A stretch of 64,000 nt of DNA, taken from the NCBI GenBank assembly GCA_934490165.1, contig CAKSTB010000009.1, positions 43,252 to 107,251 on the forward strand, given 5' to 3'. The position numbers were made by a program, and so were the translations under genes. The notes under the pieces are model-generated. The model had not been told where the DNA came from and did not search any database. It was given only the letters and a program-made list of their open reading frames with translations. This DNA comes from an uncultured Ruminiclostridium sp. Lineage in GTDB: Bacteria > Bacillota > Clostridia > Oscillospirales > Ruminococcaceae. Shown piece after piece: positions 1-8,498 of the stretch (its first letter is position 1; every line of letters starts with the position of its first letter).

Positions 1-526
1 CTTCTATAACTATTGGCGTAAATATCCCTGTCAGGTCGTTTGTATCGGAAGAATTTACCGAAGCAGATTCCGGTACGGTTTTACTTCCGCTTTTTCCGTT
101 ATTGAATATATAACTGTCGCCCGCAACCTTGCATTTTATTACCAACACCTCATCTTGTACCGCATATCGCGCAAGAGGAAGTGTTACTGTTTCGCCTGTA
201 TTCGGACCTAACCCATCCCTTTTCAAATTATATGTTCTGCGGAAAGTAGTTTTTACATACTTGTTTTTATCATACGAAAATGTCTGATATCCCTCAATAT
301 TCTTTACAAGATTTTCATCGCTTTTATCGTTTGAATTATCCGTTACAGAACTGTTTTCAGTAGCCGAGCTTTCGGCTTTACTTTCATTTTTACTGTCCGT
401 GACTGAGCTCTCGCTCGGTGGTGTAGTATCACCCGCACTGCTCTGCACAGAGTTAGAGCTACTTGTACAGCCGAATAGCATAAGAGCCGATAAGATCAGT
501 GCTGTTGTTTTGGTTAGATTTTTCAT
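1..526 (-). CDS. Lipoprotein, 3' part cut by window edge
   Basis: The frame is open from the ATG at 526 to the window edge, giving 175 residues with no stop. The N-terminus has a basic start, a hydrophobic stretch and a lipobox ending MLFGC (Cys20), so it should be lipid-anchored outside the membrane. A Ser/Glu/Asn-rich linker (about residues 22-65) follows, then a folded part containing IEGYQTFSYD. The start and linker closely match the next gene upstream, so the two are tandem paralogs. No functional domain was recognised. The ribosome binding site is a weak GAGGTAAAA just upstream. Confidence 0.85.
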   Translation of the reverse strand, partial: MKNLTKTTALILSALMLFGCTSSSNSVQSSAGDTTPPSESSVTDSKNESKAESSATENSSVTDNSNDKSDENLVKNIEGYQTFSYDKNKYVKTTFRRTYNLKRDGLGPNTGETVTLPLARYAVQDEVLVIKCKVAGDSYIFNNGKSGSKTVPESASVNSSDTNDLTGIFTPIVIE

Positions 527-556
527 AGCATTTTACCTCAATTTTGTAGTCCCGCG

Positions 557-1549
557 TTATTTTTTGAAATGCTCCCCGTATTTTTCTTTAAGTATCTTCC
601 ATTGATATCGGTAGCACCGTGCACTGCTGAAAAGCTCATCATCGCCGACTTCCGTTGAGAAAACAGTCGGCTTATCTTTTTCAAGATTAAAAATTATATG
701 ATAATTTTTAGCATAGATATTACCGTCGTTTTCATTGGGGGTCTTTCTGTTGTCAATATACGCAAGATAAGATTCACCCTTTTGCATTGCCAACGGTGTG
801 TTAGTACTGAATATATACTTACCGTTTCCCTCTTTTAAAGTGTTATACAAACCTACCCATGGATCTTCATAATACCCTGATGTTAATTCTCCGGATTCTG
901 TTTCATAACGCTCCCGCGACATTTGGTAATATTGATCAAAAAACGGCATTTTTCCTTTATAAGAAGATGTTACGTCATAAGGTTCACAAATATAAACTAT
1001 ATCACCGTTTTTATATACACATTCTTTACCGCCGTCATCAAGTATTTCATCGATAACGACAGGGGTATATACTCCTCCTCTTATATCACGGTTCATTACT
1101 TGTACATCTCCGCACTTGCCGTTATATACATAATAACTGTCGCCGACGACATGACATTTGATTGCAACAGGCTCAATTGATTCATATGCGTACTCTTCAA
1201 TATTCTCTATAGTAGGCTCAAAGACTTTATAGATGTCATAATAGTCTGAACCTTCATTTGTGAATATTGTTATATTGGTAATCTCATTTTTATCTTCATC
1301 ATACGAAAACGTCTGATACCCCTCGATATTTTCAACAAGGTTTTCTTCACTTTTCTTGCTCGAATTATCCGTTACAGAACTGTTTTCAGTTGCAGAGCTT
1401 TCATTTTTGCTATCGTTTTTGCTGTCCGTGACCGAGCTCTCGCTCGGCGGTGTGGTATCGCCTACACCGCCGGTTGCAGAGTTACTTGTACAGCCGAAGA
1501 GCATAAGTGTCGATAAGATGAGTGCTGTTGTTTTGGTTAGATTTTTCAT
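557..1549 (-). CDS. Lipoprotein of unknown function, paralog of its neighbour
   Basis: A 330-residue protein with a lipoprotein signal peptide (lipobox LFGC, Cys20) and a low-complexity Ser/Asp/Asn/Glu linker to about residue 70, followed by a soluble domain. It shares signal peptide, linker and the IEGYQTFSYDEDKN segment with the truncated gene downstream, so the pair arose by duplication. GAGGTAATC precedes the ATG. No catalytic motif was recognised; a surface-exposed binding or sensory role is only a guess. Confidence 0.85.
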   Translation of the reverse strand: MKNLTKTTALILSTLMLFGCTSNSATGGVGDTTPPSESSVTDSKNDSKNESSATENSSVTDNSSKKSEENLVENIEGYQTFSYDEDKNEITNITIFTNEGSDYYDIYKVFEPTIENIEEYAYESIEPVAIKCHVVGDSYYVYNGKCGDVQVMNRDIRGGVYTPVVIDEILDDGGKECVYKNGDIVYICEPYDVTSSYKGKMPFFDQYYQMSRERYETESGELTSGYYEDPWVGLYNTLKEGNGKYIFSTNTPLAMQKGESYLAYIDNRKTPNENDGNIYAKNYHIIFNLEKDKPTVFSTEVGDDELFSSARCYRYQWKILKEKYGEHFKK

Positions 1550-1954
1550 GATTGATTACCTCATTTTTTCAGACTTGATTTACATATAATGATATAGAAC
1601 TGCTTATTTTTTAATTGCTGTTTCTCATTATTGAGTTTGGTGCGAAAAGCCGAAATTTGTTGTACTTTTCTTGCTGTATAAAGATGCGTCAAGTATTGTT
1701 TTTGATCCGTCTTTATTCTGGGATACTACCGAATAATCGTCTGTTTCCTGCGCAAATAAGCGGTTCGCGTGTTCTTTTTCTTTTCATAAGTACCTCCGTT
1801 TTGTTTTTGAAAAAGAAACACTTTTTCTATTGTTACAATATCACTTATACTATGCAAAATCAAGACTTGTCTTGATTTTTTGTGAAATATAGCCAACAAA
1901 AATTGTCAAAATAGCCAAACAGCGACTTGCCCTCGCAAGCCGCCGCTTCTCATC
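1550..1954. other. AT-rich intergenic region, possible short ORF
   Basis: No convincing gene here. On the minus strand GGAGG lies 5 nt before an ATG at 1787 that opens only a 24-codon frame (stop at 1713). A second frame then continues without similarity I can name, so this may be a decayed gene start or a short peptide. An inverted repeat at 1856-1879 separates it from the XRE gene. Confidence 0.4.
1856..1879 (-). terminator. Intrinsic terminator after the XRE gene
   Basis: ATCAAGAC and GTCTTGAT form a perfect 8-bp stem with a 2-nt loop, extended by A/T pairs. T-runs lie on both sides, so it could act in both directions. Confidence 0.55.
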
Positions 1955-2824
1955 TCACTTAACCTCAACAACAACATCTGCACCTATTCCCGCCGCCTTT
2001 ATTACACCGCTTTTCTCTGCGGTGTCGGGCTCATACGGTTTTCCGTCTTTAATATACGCTATACTGCACTTTCTGCCGTTACCGAGAATATCGGGGATAT
2101 TCTCCGCCGGGATATGCACCTTTGCGGTCGCTCTCCACAGGTTGATATCAAGCACTCCGTTTATCCTGTCAGCCGTTATGTCCATATCGGACTTTGAAGT
2201 AAGCTCTATGCTTCCCGAGCTGTCCTCTATAACAACGCTGTCCGCCTCTCCGTCATATTCAAGCCGCCTTATGTCAAGCGAGCTTACACACAGCAGTCTT
2301 GCCTGTGCGGATATTTCACAGCAGTCGGTAAACTGCTTCGGCAGCAGTATCTTCACCGATACATTCTCCTGCGCTTCATACCTGCTCATCTTATCCTTGC
2401 GCAGGCACTCTACATCAAGCTTATTTTTACGGCTGTCGAGCTTTACCTTGAACACCGAGCCGATATCCTCCGCCGTTTCCGAAGAGAATATAACGTGTAG
2501 CTTCTCGTCGTCACCGCCGGATACGGTGATATCACGCACGCTTCCGGCATTTATGTCAAAGTGTGTGGTGATATCTATATCATATGCCGTTTCGCTCGTG
2601 TACTGAGCCGCACCGCCTTTTTCCGTCAAACTTCCGCTTACAAGCTCGTCAAGTGTCACCTTGAATATCTCCGCAAGTATGGTCATATTTTCGATATCGG
2701 GAAGACCCTTTCCGGTTTCCCACTTGGTTACCGCCTGACGTGATACGCCTATACGCTCCGCAAGCTCTTCCTGCGAGATACCCTCGCTCTTTCTTATCTG
2801 CCTTAACTTTTCACTGAAATCCAT
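1955..2824 (-). CDS. XRE-family regulator with C-terminal beta-helix domain
   Basis: A 289-residue protein. Residues 1-60 form a Cro/CI-type helix-turn-helix (EELAERIGVSRQAVTKWETG) that binds DNA. The rest is a repetitive beta-rich region resembling the DUF4097 adhesin-like fold, including segments such as ITVSGGDDEKL and IRRLEYDGEADSVVIEDSSG. The frame is open further upstream, but the ATG at 2824 directly precedes the HTH and follows GGAGGAAAC, so that start was chosen. HTH plus DUF4097 proteins are common in clostridia and often act near envelope genes; targets cannot be read from the sequence. Confidence 0.85.
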   Translation of the reverse strand: MDFSEKLRQIRKSEGISQEELAERIGVSRQAVTKWETGKGLPDIENMTILAEIFKVTLDELVSGSLTEKGGAAQYTSETAYDIDITTHFDINAGSVRDITVSGGDDEKLHVIFSSETAEDIGSVFKVKLDSRKNKLDVECLRKDKMSRYEAQENVSVKILLPKQFTDCCEISAQARLLCVSSLDIRRLEYDGEADSVVIEDSSGSIELTSKSDMDITADRINGVLDINLWRATAKVHIPAENIPDILGNGRKCSIAYIKDGKPYEPDTAEKSGVIKAAGIGADVVVEVK

Positions 2825-2866
2825 ATCTGTTTCCTCCTTGATTTGCCGTGTTTTTTTGACAGCCCG

Positions 2867-2896
2867 ATTATAACCCTTTTCCCGCAGTAGCCGCAA
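2867..2896 (-). promoter_or_regulatory. Sigma-A promoter of the XRE gene
   Basis: Minus strand: TTGCGG at 2896-2891, an 18-nt spacer, and TATAAT at 2872-2867, about 45 nt before the start codon. Confidence 0.5.
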
Positions 2897-2966
2897 TAAA
2901 CATCTGCTTACAATCGTTATTTTTCGGCGCTACTTTGCGTTGCATACAGCTAAACCGCATAACAAA

Positions 2967-2992
2967 GCGGAATGTGAAGCCACACATTCCGC
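2967..2992 (-). terminator. Terminator at end of polyamine/CPBP operon
   Basis: GCGGAATGTG pairs perfectly with CACATTCCGC across a 6-nt loop, followed on the minus strand by CTTTGTT. It lies just past the last CPBP gene. Confidence 0.65.
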
Positions 2993-3003
2993 CGTGATCT
3001 TTA

Positions 3004-4026
3004 TTAAAACTGCAACAGCATAACCACCAGTGCCACAATAAACACAGGCGAAAAGACCGCCAACATCTTCTTATGCTTATGCTCACCGCCGACAGGCGTA
3101 AGCTTTGCCGCTCCGCAGAACGCAAGCAGTACCGCAACGAACGGTGCCGTAAAGTAAGAGATGTTCACAATAAGATTTCCGAGTGCCGCCGCCGCGTCTA
3201 CAAGTCCATCCCAAAGTCCGCCGATACCGGTGAGTTGTTTCTGATAGGTTATCACCGTCACAAAGAAGTTGTTTATCAGGTGAAGTACCATTCCCGGGAT
3301 TATCGTGTCATATCTTACCGCCACAAGTCCGAAGATTATGCCGCTTAAAAACGCATATGCGAACTGGTCGAAATTGCCGTGCGCCAGTCCGAACACCAGT
3401 GCCGACAGTATAATTGCTGGAGTATCGCCTATAGGCTTGAGCGAACGTAACAGCAGATGGCGGTAAATGATCTCCTCGAATACCGGTGCAATAAACGCCG
3501 TGAATATCAGCGTTACCACGCCCGCCGAAAAACTTGACGGTGCAATAGCGTCCATCACGTTCTGTATCTCTCCCACGCCGAACAGAAGCTGTAATATATA
3601 ATTTATGCAGGTCGTGATATTGCTTCCCCACATTGCAAACGCAAACATTGCGGGTATGAGGATCAGCGGATAGTACGACTTGTTCTCATACTGCGTGTCA
3701 AGACGCTTCAGCGGTCTGTACTTCTTATACAGCACCCCGAACGCAAGCAGCTTCGGGATATATGTCGATATATTGCTGAAGGTGTAATTCAGCACAGTAA
3801 ACATGGTACTGCCTGTATCAAGCCCCGCCCCGACAAACGAGCGCAGCAACATCACCATCGCAATGAATATGACCTTTTGCAGCAGCACCGATACGATCAG
3901 CGCAACACCGACATCAAGGCACAGTCTGCGTATATCCGCAGGCTTAAGATCGTCTTTTGAGGTCAGTAGATCAAAGCTCTGCTGTCTGTATCTTTCTGCA
4001 ATAATACCGGTAAGGCTTTTCTGCAT
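3004..4026 (-). CDS. CPBP family intramembrane metalloprotease
   Basis: A 340-residue polytopic membrane protein of the CPBP/Abi (CAAX prenyl protease-like) family. The three family motifs are present in order: FEEIIYRHLLLRSL (about residues 183-196), FGLAHGNFDQF (about 212-222) and the late HLINN motif (about 247-251). Glu and His residues in them form the metal site in characterised relatives. It is the last gene of the leftward operon and lies 18 bp after a paralog. Roles in this family range from protein maturation to self-immunity for peptides; the substrate is unknown. Confidence 0.88.
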   Translation of the reverse strand: MQKSLTGIIAERYRQQSFDLLTSKDDLKPADIRRLCLDVGVALIVSVLLQKVIFIAMVMLLRSFVGAGLDTGSTMFTVLNYTFSNISTYIPKLLAFGVLYKKYRPLKRLDTQYENKSYYPLILIPAMFAFAMWGSNITTCINYILQLLFGVGEIQNVMDAIAPSSFSAGVVTLIFTAFIAPVFEEIIYRHLLLRSLKPIGDTPAIILSALVFGLAHGNFDQFAYAFLSGIIFGLVAVRYDTIIPGMVLHLINNFFVTVITYQKQLTGIGGLWDGLVDAAAALGNLIVNISYFTAPFVAVLLAFCGAAKLTPVGGEHKHKKMLAVFSPVFIVALVVMLLQF

Positions 4027-4044
4027 TTTAACAGAGTCCTTTCG

Positions 4045-5040
4045 TTAAATAATCATCATAGCTATTATATACGCCGTGCACAGAATAAATCCCACAATGA
4101 ACAAAGGTTCTTTTGTCACAGCGATGAATTTCTGCTTTTTGGTAAGCTCCGGATAGTTGTTTACCGGTCGGTAAAGGCGATTGTTCTTAAGCTTTCCTAT
4201 AGCCGCCGCAATGCCGACTACAGCTACTATCAGCACGACCGCAAGGTAAAGCATCAGCACCGTCATAAATGCCTGCTCTCCGCTGCTGAGCTCAATTCCC
4301 TGCTGAACGTGACTTACAGCCGAAATAAAGGTATCACTGCCGACCGCCACTATCGCTATTCCCGCAATAGAGTTGAATATCGCGTGCATTATCATAGTCG
4401 GCACAAGACTGCCGGTCGCATATCTGACATAGCCAAGACATATGCCGACGATCATCGTATAGCAGAACTGATGTATGTTACCGTGCGCCATTCCGAAGCA
4501 CAGTGACGAAACGAGTATCGCAAAGCCGTTTCCGTAGGGCATCAGTGAGGTCTGTATAACTCCCCTGAACCAATACTCCTCGAACAGCGGGGCAAGCACC
4601 GCCATCTGTATGAAGAGAAACGCGAGATACCAGCCGCCAAGCCCAAGCCCCTTTGACACTATCGGTGCGAGCGTATCCTGAACCGCCGAGCGATCCTGTA
4701 CTATAAAAAAAGATATCGCCATCACCGCAATGTTTGCCACCTGACCCGCTCCGTACATTGGTACGAACCACGATACAGCCTTACCGAGCCTTTTAGGCTT
4801 CTTGTAAAGACTGCCGTCAAAGTGATATCCGAGCAGCTTTGATGTTACCGCTATCGCCAGCACATACAGTATAAGTATGCTTGCAAGCGCCTGCACAGAA
4901 GAGGTCACCTGCGTATCGCAGTCAGCCATAAGCACTCCTATGAGCGCAGTCACCGCATCGGCAACACAGCGTGCCGCGAATATGACTATTAAAGCCAGTC
5001 CCGCCTTTTTGCACGCCGCTCTGAAATCAGCGGCGCACAT
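4045..5040 (-). CDS. CPBP family intramembrane metalloprotease, second copy
   Basis: A 331-residue paralog of the neighbouring CPBP protein, with about eight hydrophobic segments and motifs FEEYWFRGVIQTSL, FGMAHGNIHQF and MHAIFNS. A TTG at 5061 would extend the frame, but the ATG at 5040 has AGGAG about 9 nt upstream inside the end of speE. The resulting 14-nt overlap with speE suggests translational coupling to the polyamine genes. Protease activity is inferred from motif conservation. Why a membrane protease follows spermidine synthase is unclear. Confidence 0.87.
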   Translation of the reverse strand: MCAADFRAACKKAGLALIVIFAARCVADAVTALIGVLMADCDTQVTSSVQALASILILYVLAIAVTSKLLGYHFDGSLYKKPKRLGKAVSWFVPMYGAGQVANIAVMAISFFIVQDRSAVQDTLAPIVSKGLGLGGWYLAFLFIQMAVLAPLFEEYWFRGVIQTSLMPYGNGFAILVSSLCFGMAHGNIHQFCYTMIVGICLGYVRYATGSLVPTMIMHAIFNSIAGIAIVAVGSDTFISAVSHVQQGIELSSGEQAFMTVLMLYLAVVLIVAVVGIAAAIGKLKNNRLYRPVNNYPELTKKQKFIAVTKEPLFIVGFILCTAYIIAMMII

Positions 5041-5896
5041 CGAGCACTTCTCCTGTTTCAAGCATTTCCTTTACATAGTTCGGCAGGGCAAAACAACCCT
5101 TGTGAAGCTCGGTATTGTAATATCTCGTTTTAAGTCCGAGTGAGTTCCAGTGCTGTGCATCAAGATCCTTTATCGGATCGAGCCCCTTGCTTGCAAAGCC
5201 GAACAGCCAGTGACCACTGGCATACGTCGGGATATGTGCCTGATAAACGGCGCATACGGGGAACACCGATTTTATGCGTTCGTGCGCTCTGCACATAGCT
5301 TTTGCGTCATTGACATAGAACGGGCTTTCATGCTGATTTACAAGTACGCCTGTGTCGGTCAGCGCGTTGTAGCAGTTGCCGTAAAATTCGGGGGTAAAAA
5401 GCCCCTCGCCCGGTCCGAACGGGTCGGTAGAGTCAACTATTATCAGGTCGTATTCGCCCTGCTTGTGTCTTACAAACCTCAGTCCGTCCGTGAAATGTAT
5501 ATCAAGTCTGGGGTCATGCATTGAAACGGTCATCTCAGGGAAATACTCCTCGCAGACCTCAACGACCTTTTTATCTATCTCAACAAGGTCGATATGCTCT
5601 ATCGTGTCGTAGCGGCACAGCTCTCTTACAGTGCCGCCGTCGCCCGCGCCTATGACGAGCACATTCTTTATATTCTTCTTTACCGCCATAGGAACGTGTA
5701 CTATCATATCGTGATAGATAAATTCGTCCTTCTGCGTTATCATTACATAGCCGTCAAGCGCAAGCAGTCTGCCGAATTCGAGCGACTGAAAAACATCTAT
5801 CCTCTGATATTCGCTCTGCCCGCTGTACAGCTGTTTGTCAACTCTTATCGAAAATCTTACGCTGTCGCTGTGATTTTCCGTGAACCATAAATCCAT
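5027..5896 (-). CDS. speE: Spermidine synthase
   Basis: A 289-residue polyamine aminopropyltransferase. It transfers aminopropyl from decarboxylated S-adenosylmethionine to putrescine. An N-terminal beta domain (about 1-60) is followed by a Rossmann domain with VLVIGAGDGGTVREL (about 81-95), the acidic residue that binds the nucleoside ribose (HIDLVEIDKKV) and the active-site loop DLIIVDSTDPFGPGEGLF. GAAAGGACG precedes the ATG. It sits between the decarboxylase gene and two CPBP genes, downstream of speD, which supplies its co-substrate. Length is typical. Confidence 0.95.
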   Translation of the reverse strand: MDLWFTENHSDSVRFSIRVDKQLYSGQSEYQRIDVFQSLEFGRLLALDGYVMITQKDEFIYHDMIVHVPMAVKKNIKNVLVIGAGDGGTVRELCRYDTIEHIDLVEIDKKVVEVCEEYFPEMTVSMHDPRLDIHFTDGLRFVRHKQGEYDLIIVDSTDPFGPGEGLFTPEFYGNCYNALTDTGVLVNQHESPFYVNDAKAMCRAHERIKSVFPVCAVYQAHIPTYASGHWLFGFASKGLDPIKDLDAQHWNSLGLKTRYYNTELHKGCFALPNYVKEMLETGEVLDVRR

Positions 5897-5954
5897 ATTA
5901 TTACCGTCCTTTCAGTCTGTAAACGTATAAGTCAATGTGGTACGGCAGACGAGC

Positions 5955-7400
5955 TTACTCGTCCAGTATCATAATGTTCTTTATTTCAAGATCCTGTGTA
6001 CCCGTAAGGAAACAGCCCTTATCTCCCGCATACTTTATATATACGAGAATTTCATCGGTTATCTGCTCTCCGGGCGCAAGAATCGGTATTCCGGGCGGAT
6101 AGCACATTACAAATTCGCCGCTTATCTTACCAGAACTGCGCTCTATCGGCACACTTTTCTTGTTTCCGTAGAATGCGTCCTGCGGTGACAGCTTTACTAT
6201 AGGATTGATATACTCGTGGTCAAGCATACCCGTCTTGTCCTTTGAGTAGATGCGCTTTATATCGTTGAGCGCACCGATAAGCCTGTCAAGATACAGCTCC
6301 CTGTCACCTATCGAAACGTAAGCGAGGATATTTCCTATATCGCCGAATTCTATCTGTATTCCGTAGCGGTCACGGAGGATATCGTAAACCTCTATGCCCG
6401 CAAGTCCGATATCTCTTGTGTGTATCGACAGCTTTGTAACATCGAAGTCGTAGAACGCTCCGCCGTCACAAAGCTCCTTTGAGAATGCGTAATAGCCGCC
6501 TATCTCGTTTATCTCGTCACGCATATACTGCGCATACGACTGCACCTTTGCGAATATCTCCTTGCCGTGGAGCGCAAGGTTTCTTCTTGATATATCAAGG
6601 CTCGACATCAGCAGATAACTGCCGCTTGTCGTCTGCATAAGGTTTATTATCTGCCTTACATAGCCCTCGTTCACCGTGTCGGCTGTAAGTAAGAAACTGC
6701 TCTGCGTCAACGAGCCGCCGCTCTTGTGCATACTTACCGCGGCAAAGTCAGCGCCCGCCTTCATTCCGGCAAGCGGCATATTGTCGCCGAAGTAGAAATG
6801 CGTTCCGTGCGCCTCGTCCGCAAGCAAGTACATTCCGTGTGCGTGTGCAAGATCCGCAATACGCTTTATATCCGAGCATACGCCGTAATAGGTCGGGTTA
6901 TTTACAAATACCGCCTTTGCGTCGGGATTTTCAAGTATAGCCTTTTCAACGTCCTCGACCGTCATTCCGAGCGGTATTCCGAGCTCCTTGTTTACTCCGG
7001 GGTTTACATATACCGGCACAGCACCGCCGAGAATAAGTGCATTTATCGCACTGCGGTGTACGTTACGCGGCATTATTATCTTCTCGCCGCGCTTTGCAAC
7101 GGCAAGCGCCATAGCCTGCACTGCGGCGGTAGTTCCGTTTACTATAAAGAATGCGTTTTTAGCACCGAAAGCCTCTGCGGCTATCTGCTCCGCCTCTTTT
7201 ATGACAGAAACCGGGTGACACAGGTTATCGAGCGGCTTTGACGAGTTTACGTCCACCGTCATGCATTCCCTGCCTAAAAATTCCGTCAGCTCGGGGTTGC
7301 CCCTGCCCATCTTATGACCGGGTACGTCAAAAGGCACTATACGCTTTGCCCGGTATTCCTTTAACGCCTCATATATAGGCGCGCGCTCCTGTGAGAGCAT
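5955..7400 (-). CDS. Orn/Lys/Arg decarboxylase (speA-like)
   Basis: A 481-residue PLP-dependent fold-I decarboxylase of the short Gram-positive type. The N-terminus has FDVPGHKMGRGNPEL. The cofactor-binding region contains LLADEAHGTHF (about 193-203) and the Schiff-base lysine in VSMHKSGGSLTQSS (Lys226). The C-terminal domain ends the protein. Substrate (arginine, lysine or ornithine) cannot be fixed from sequence, though similar enzymes beside speE and speD are usually arginine decarboxylases. No agmatinase gene (speB) or equivalent is adjacent, so putrescine formation would need genes elsewhere if arginine is the substrate. The start follows CGAAAGGACTG. Confidence 0.9.
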   Translation of the reverse strand: MLSQERAPIYEALKEYRAKRIVPFDVPGHKMGRGNPELTEFLGRECMTVDVNSSKPLDNLCHPVSVIKEAEQIAAEAFGAKNAFFIVNGTTAAVQAMALAVAKRGEKIIMPRNVHRSAINALILGGAVPVYVNPGVNKELGIPLGMTVEDVEKAILENPDAKAVFVNNPTYYGVCSDIKRIADLAHAHGMYLLADEAHGTHFYFGDNMPLAGMKAGADFAAVSMHKSGGSLTQSSFLLTADTVNEGYVRQIINLMQTTSGSYLLMSSLDISRRNLALHGKEIFAKVQSYAQYMRDEINEIGGYYAFSKELCDGGAFYDFDVTKLSIHTRDIGLAGIEVYDILRDRYGIQIEFGDIGNILAYVSIGDRELYLDRLIGALNDIKRIYSKDKTGMLDHEYINPIVKLSPQDAFYGNKKSVPIERSSGKISGEFVMCYPPGIPILAPGEQITDEILVYIKYAGDKGCFLTGTQDLEIKNIMILDE

Positions 7401-7455
7401 ATCATCAGTCCTTTCGGGAAGGAAGTAATGTTATCGTAATATCATCTAGGTATTT

Positions 7456-7482
7456 TTGTAGGGGAGGGGCTCGCCACTCCCG
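7456..7482. repeat. Short GC-rich palindromic repeat
   Basis: A G-rich/C-rich palindrome between speD and the decarboxylase gene. A near-identical copy in inverted orientation lies at 62474-62500, and a looser relative at 62342-62370. It can fold into a stem in the operon mRNA. Confidence 0.6.
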
Positions 7483-7501
7483 GATATTTCATCGCTTTGA
7501 T

Positions 7502-8338
7502 TTATCCGTAAATATTCATCCCCGAATATATCTCTATCATCTCGCGCCTTAAGCTCTCTGTTATCCTCAGACGCTCCTTAGGCGGGATATCATATATATC
7601 CGTATTGAACAGATAGTTCTTGAGATCCATCTCGCGCACCATAAGCCTTGTGTGAAATATATTCGCCTGATACACATTTATATCCGTTGCGTCATATTTC
7701 GTCAGCGTATAGTCGTTGATAAAATCCTGAATCGAGGTTATATCGTGGTCAAGATACAGCTTTCTGCCGCCTACATCGCGGGTAAATCCCCTTACCCTGT
7801 AGTCTATCGTAATGATATCGGAGTCAAAACTGCCGATAAGATAATCAAGCGCATTAAGCGGTGAGATCTCGCCGCAGGTCGAAACGTCAATATCGACCCT
7901 GAATGTCGAAATGCTGTTATTGGGGTGATATTCGGGATAGGTGTGTACCGTAACGTGTGACTTGTCAAGATGCGCCACTACCGTTTCGGGCGCAGTTGCC
8001 GCACCGCGCGGAGGGTGAAGCGGCTTTCCGTCAACCATTCCCCTGTTGCACGACTTGTCTATTTCCATGCTGTCGGTAGCCTTTTCGCTTATCAGCAGTG
8101 TTACGCTCGCGCCCTGCGGGTCGTAGTCCTGCTTTGATATGTTAAGCACATTGGCACCTATTATATCTGTAACGTCGCACAGTATACCCGTAAGTCGCTC
8201 GGAGTTATACTGCTCGTCGATATAGTCAATATATTCTTTTTGTTCTCTTGCACCCTTGGCATAACAGACATCGTAGATGTTGAAGCTGAGGGTCTTTGTG
8301 AGGTTGTTGAAACCGTAAAGTTTAAGCTTTTTTTCCAA
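7502..8338 (-). CDS. speD: S-adenosylmethionine decarboxylase proenzyme
   Basis: A 278-residue AdoMetDC of the E. coli-like class, which makes decarboxylated SAM for spermidine synthesis. KKLKLYGFNNLTKTLSFNIY matches the family N-terminus, and HLDKSHVTVHTYPEYHP contains the Lys-Ser bond expected to self-cleave and produce the pyruvoyl cofactor. The frame extends far upstream, but that would overlap the antiporter gene. The TTG at 8338 aligns with the family start and has AAAGG 10 nt upstream. It is first in the polyamine operon, behind a strong promoter. An extra segment around IDKSCNRGMVDGKPLHPP precedes the cleavage site. Confidence 0.93.
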   Translation of the reverse strand: MEKKLKLYGFNNLTKTLSFNIYDVCYAKGAREQKEYIDYIDEQYNSERLTGILCDVTDIIGANVLNISKQDYDPQGASVTLLISEKATDSMEIDKSCNRGMVDGKPLHPPRGAATAPETVVAHLDKSHVTVHTYPEYHPNNSISTFRVDIDVSTCGEISPLNALDYLIGSFDSDIITIDYRVRGFTRDVGGRKLYLDHDITSIQDFINDYTLTKYDATDINVYQANIFHTRLMVREMDLKNYLFNTDIYDIPPKERLRITESLRREMIEIYSGMNIYG

Positions 8339-8389
8339 CAGATACACAACCTTTCGGATAAATATCTGCATATAAACGCAGCTACTATA

Positions 8390-8418
8390 ATAATATAGTA
8401 AAACTGCCCTCTTGTCAA
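8390..8418 (-). promoter_or_regulatory. Sigma-A promoter of the polyamine operon
   Basis: Minus strand TTGACA (8418-8413), 17-nt spacer, TATTAT (8395-8390), about 50 nt before the speD TTG start. Confidence 0.75.
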
Positions 8419-8437
8419 TAAAAACTTGTGTAAAGAA

Positions 8438-8470
8438 AACCGCCGATGGCTTTCTCAGCTCTCGGCGGTT
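8438..8470 (-). terminator. Terminator of the antiporter gene
   Basis: AACCGCCGA pairs with TCGGCGGTT, followed on the minus strand by TTTTC. It lies about 30 nt past the antiporter stop. Confidence 0.75.
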
Positions 8471-8498
8471 GTAAATATTTTTCGTTTTATAATTAAGG

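Noticed and set aside
2022..2606. Long plus-strand ORF opposite the XRE gene
   Set aside because: It is the antisense shadow of a clear HTH protein and has no independent start signal.
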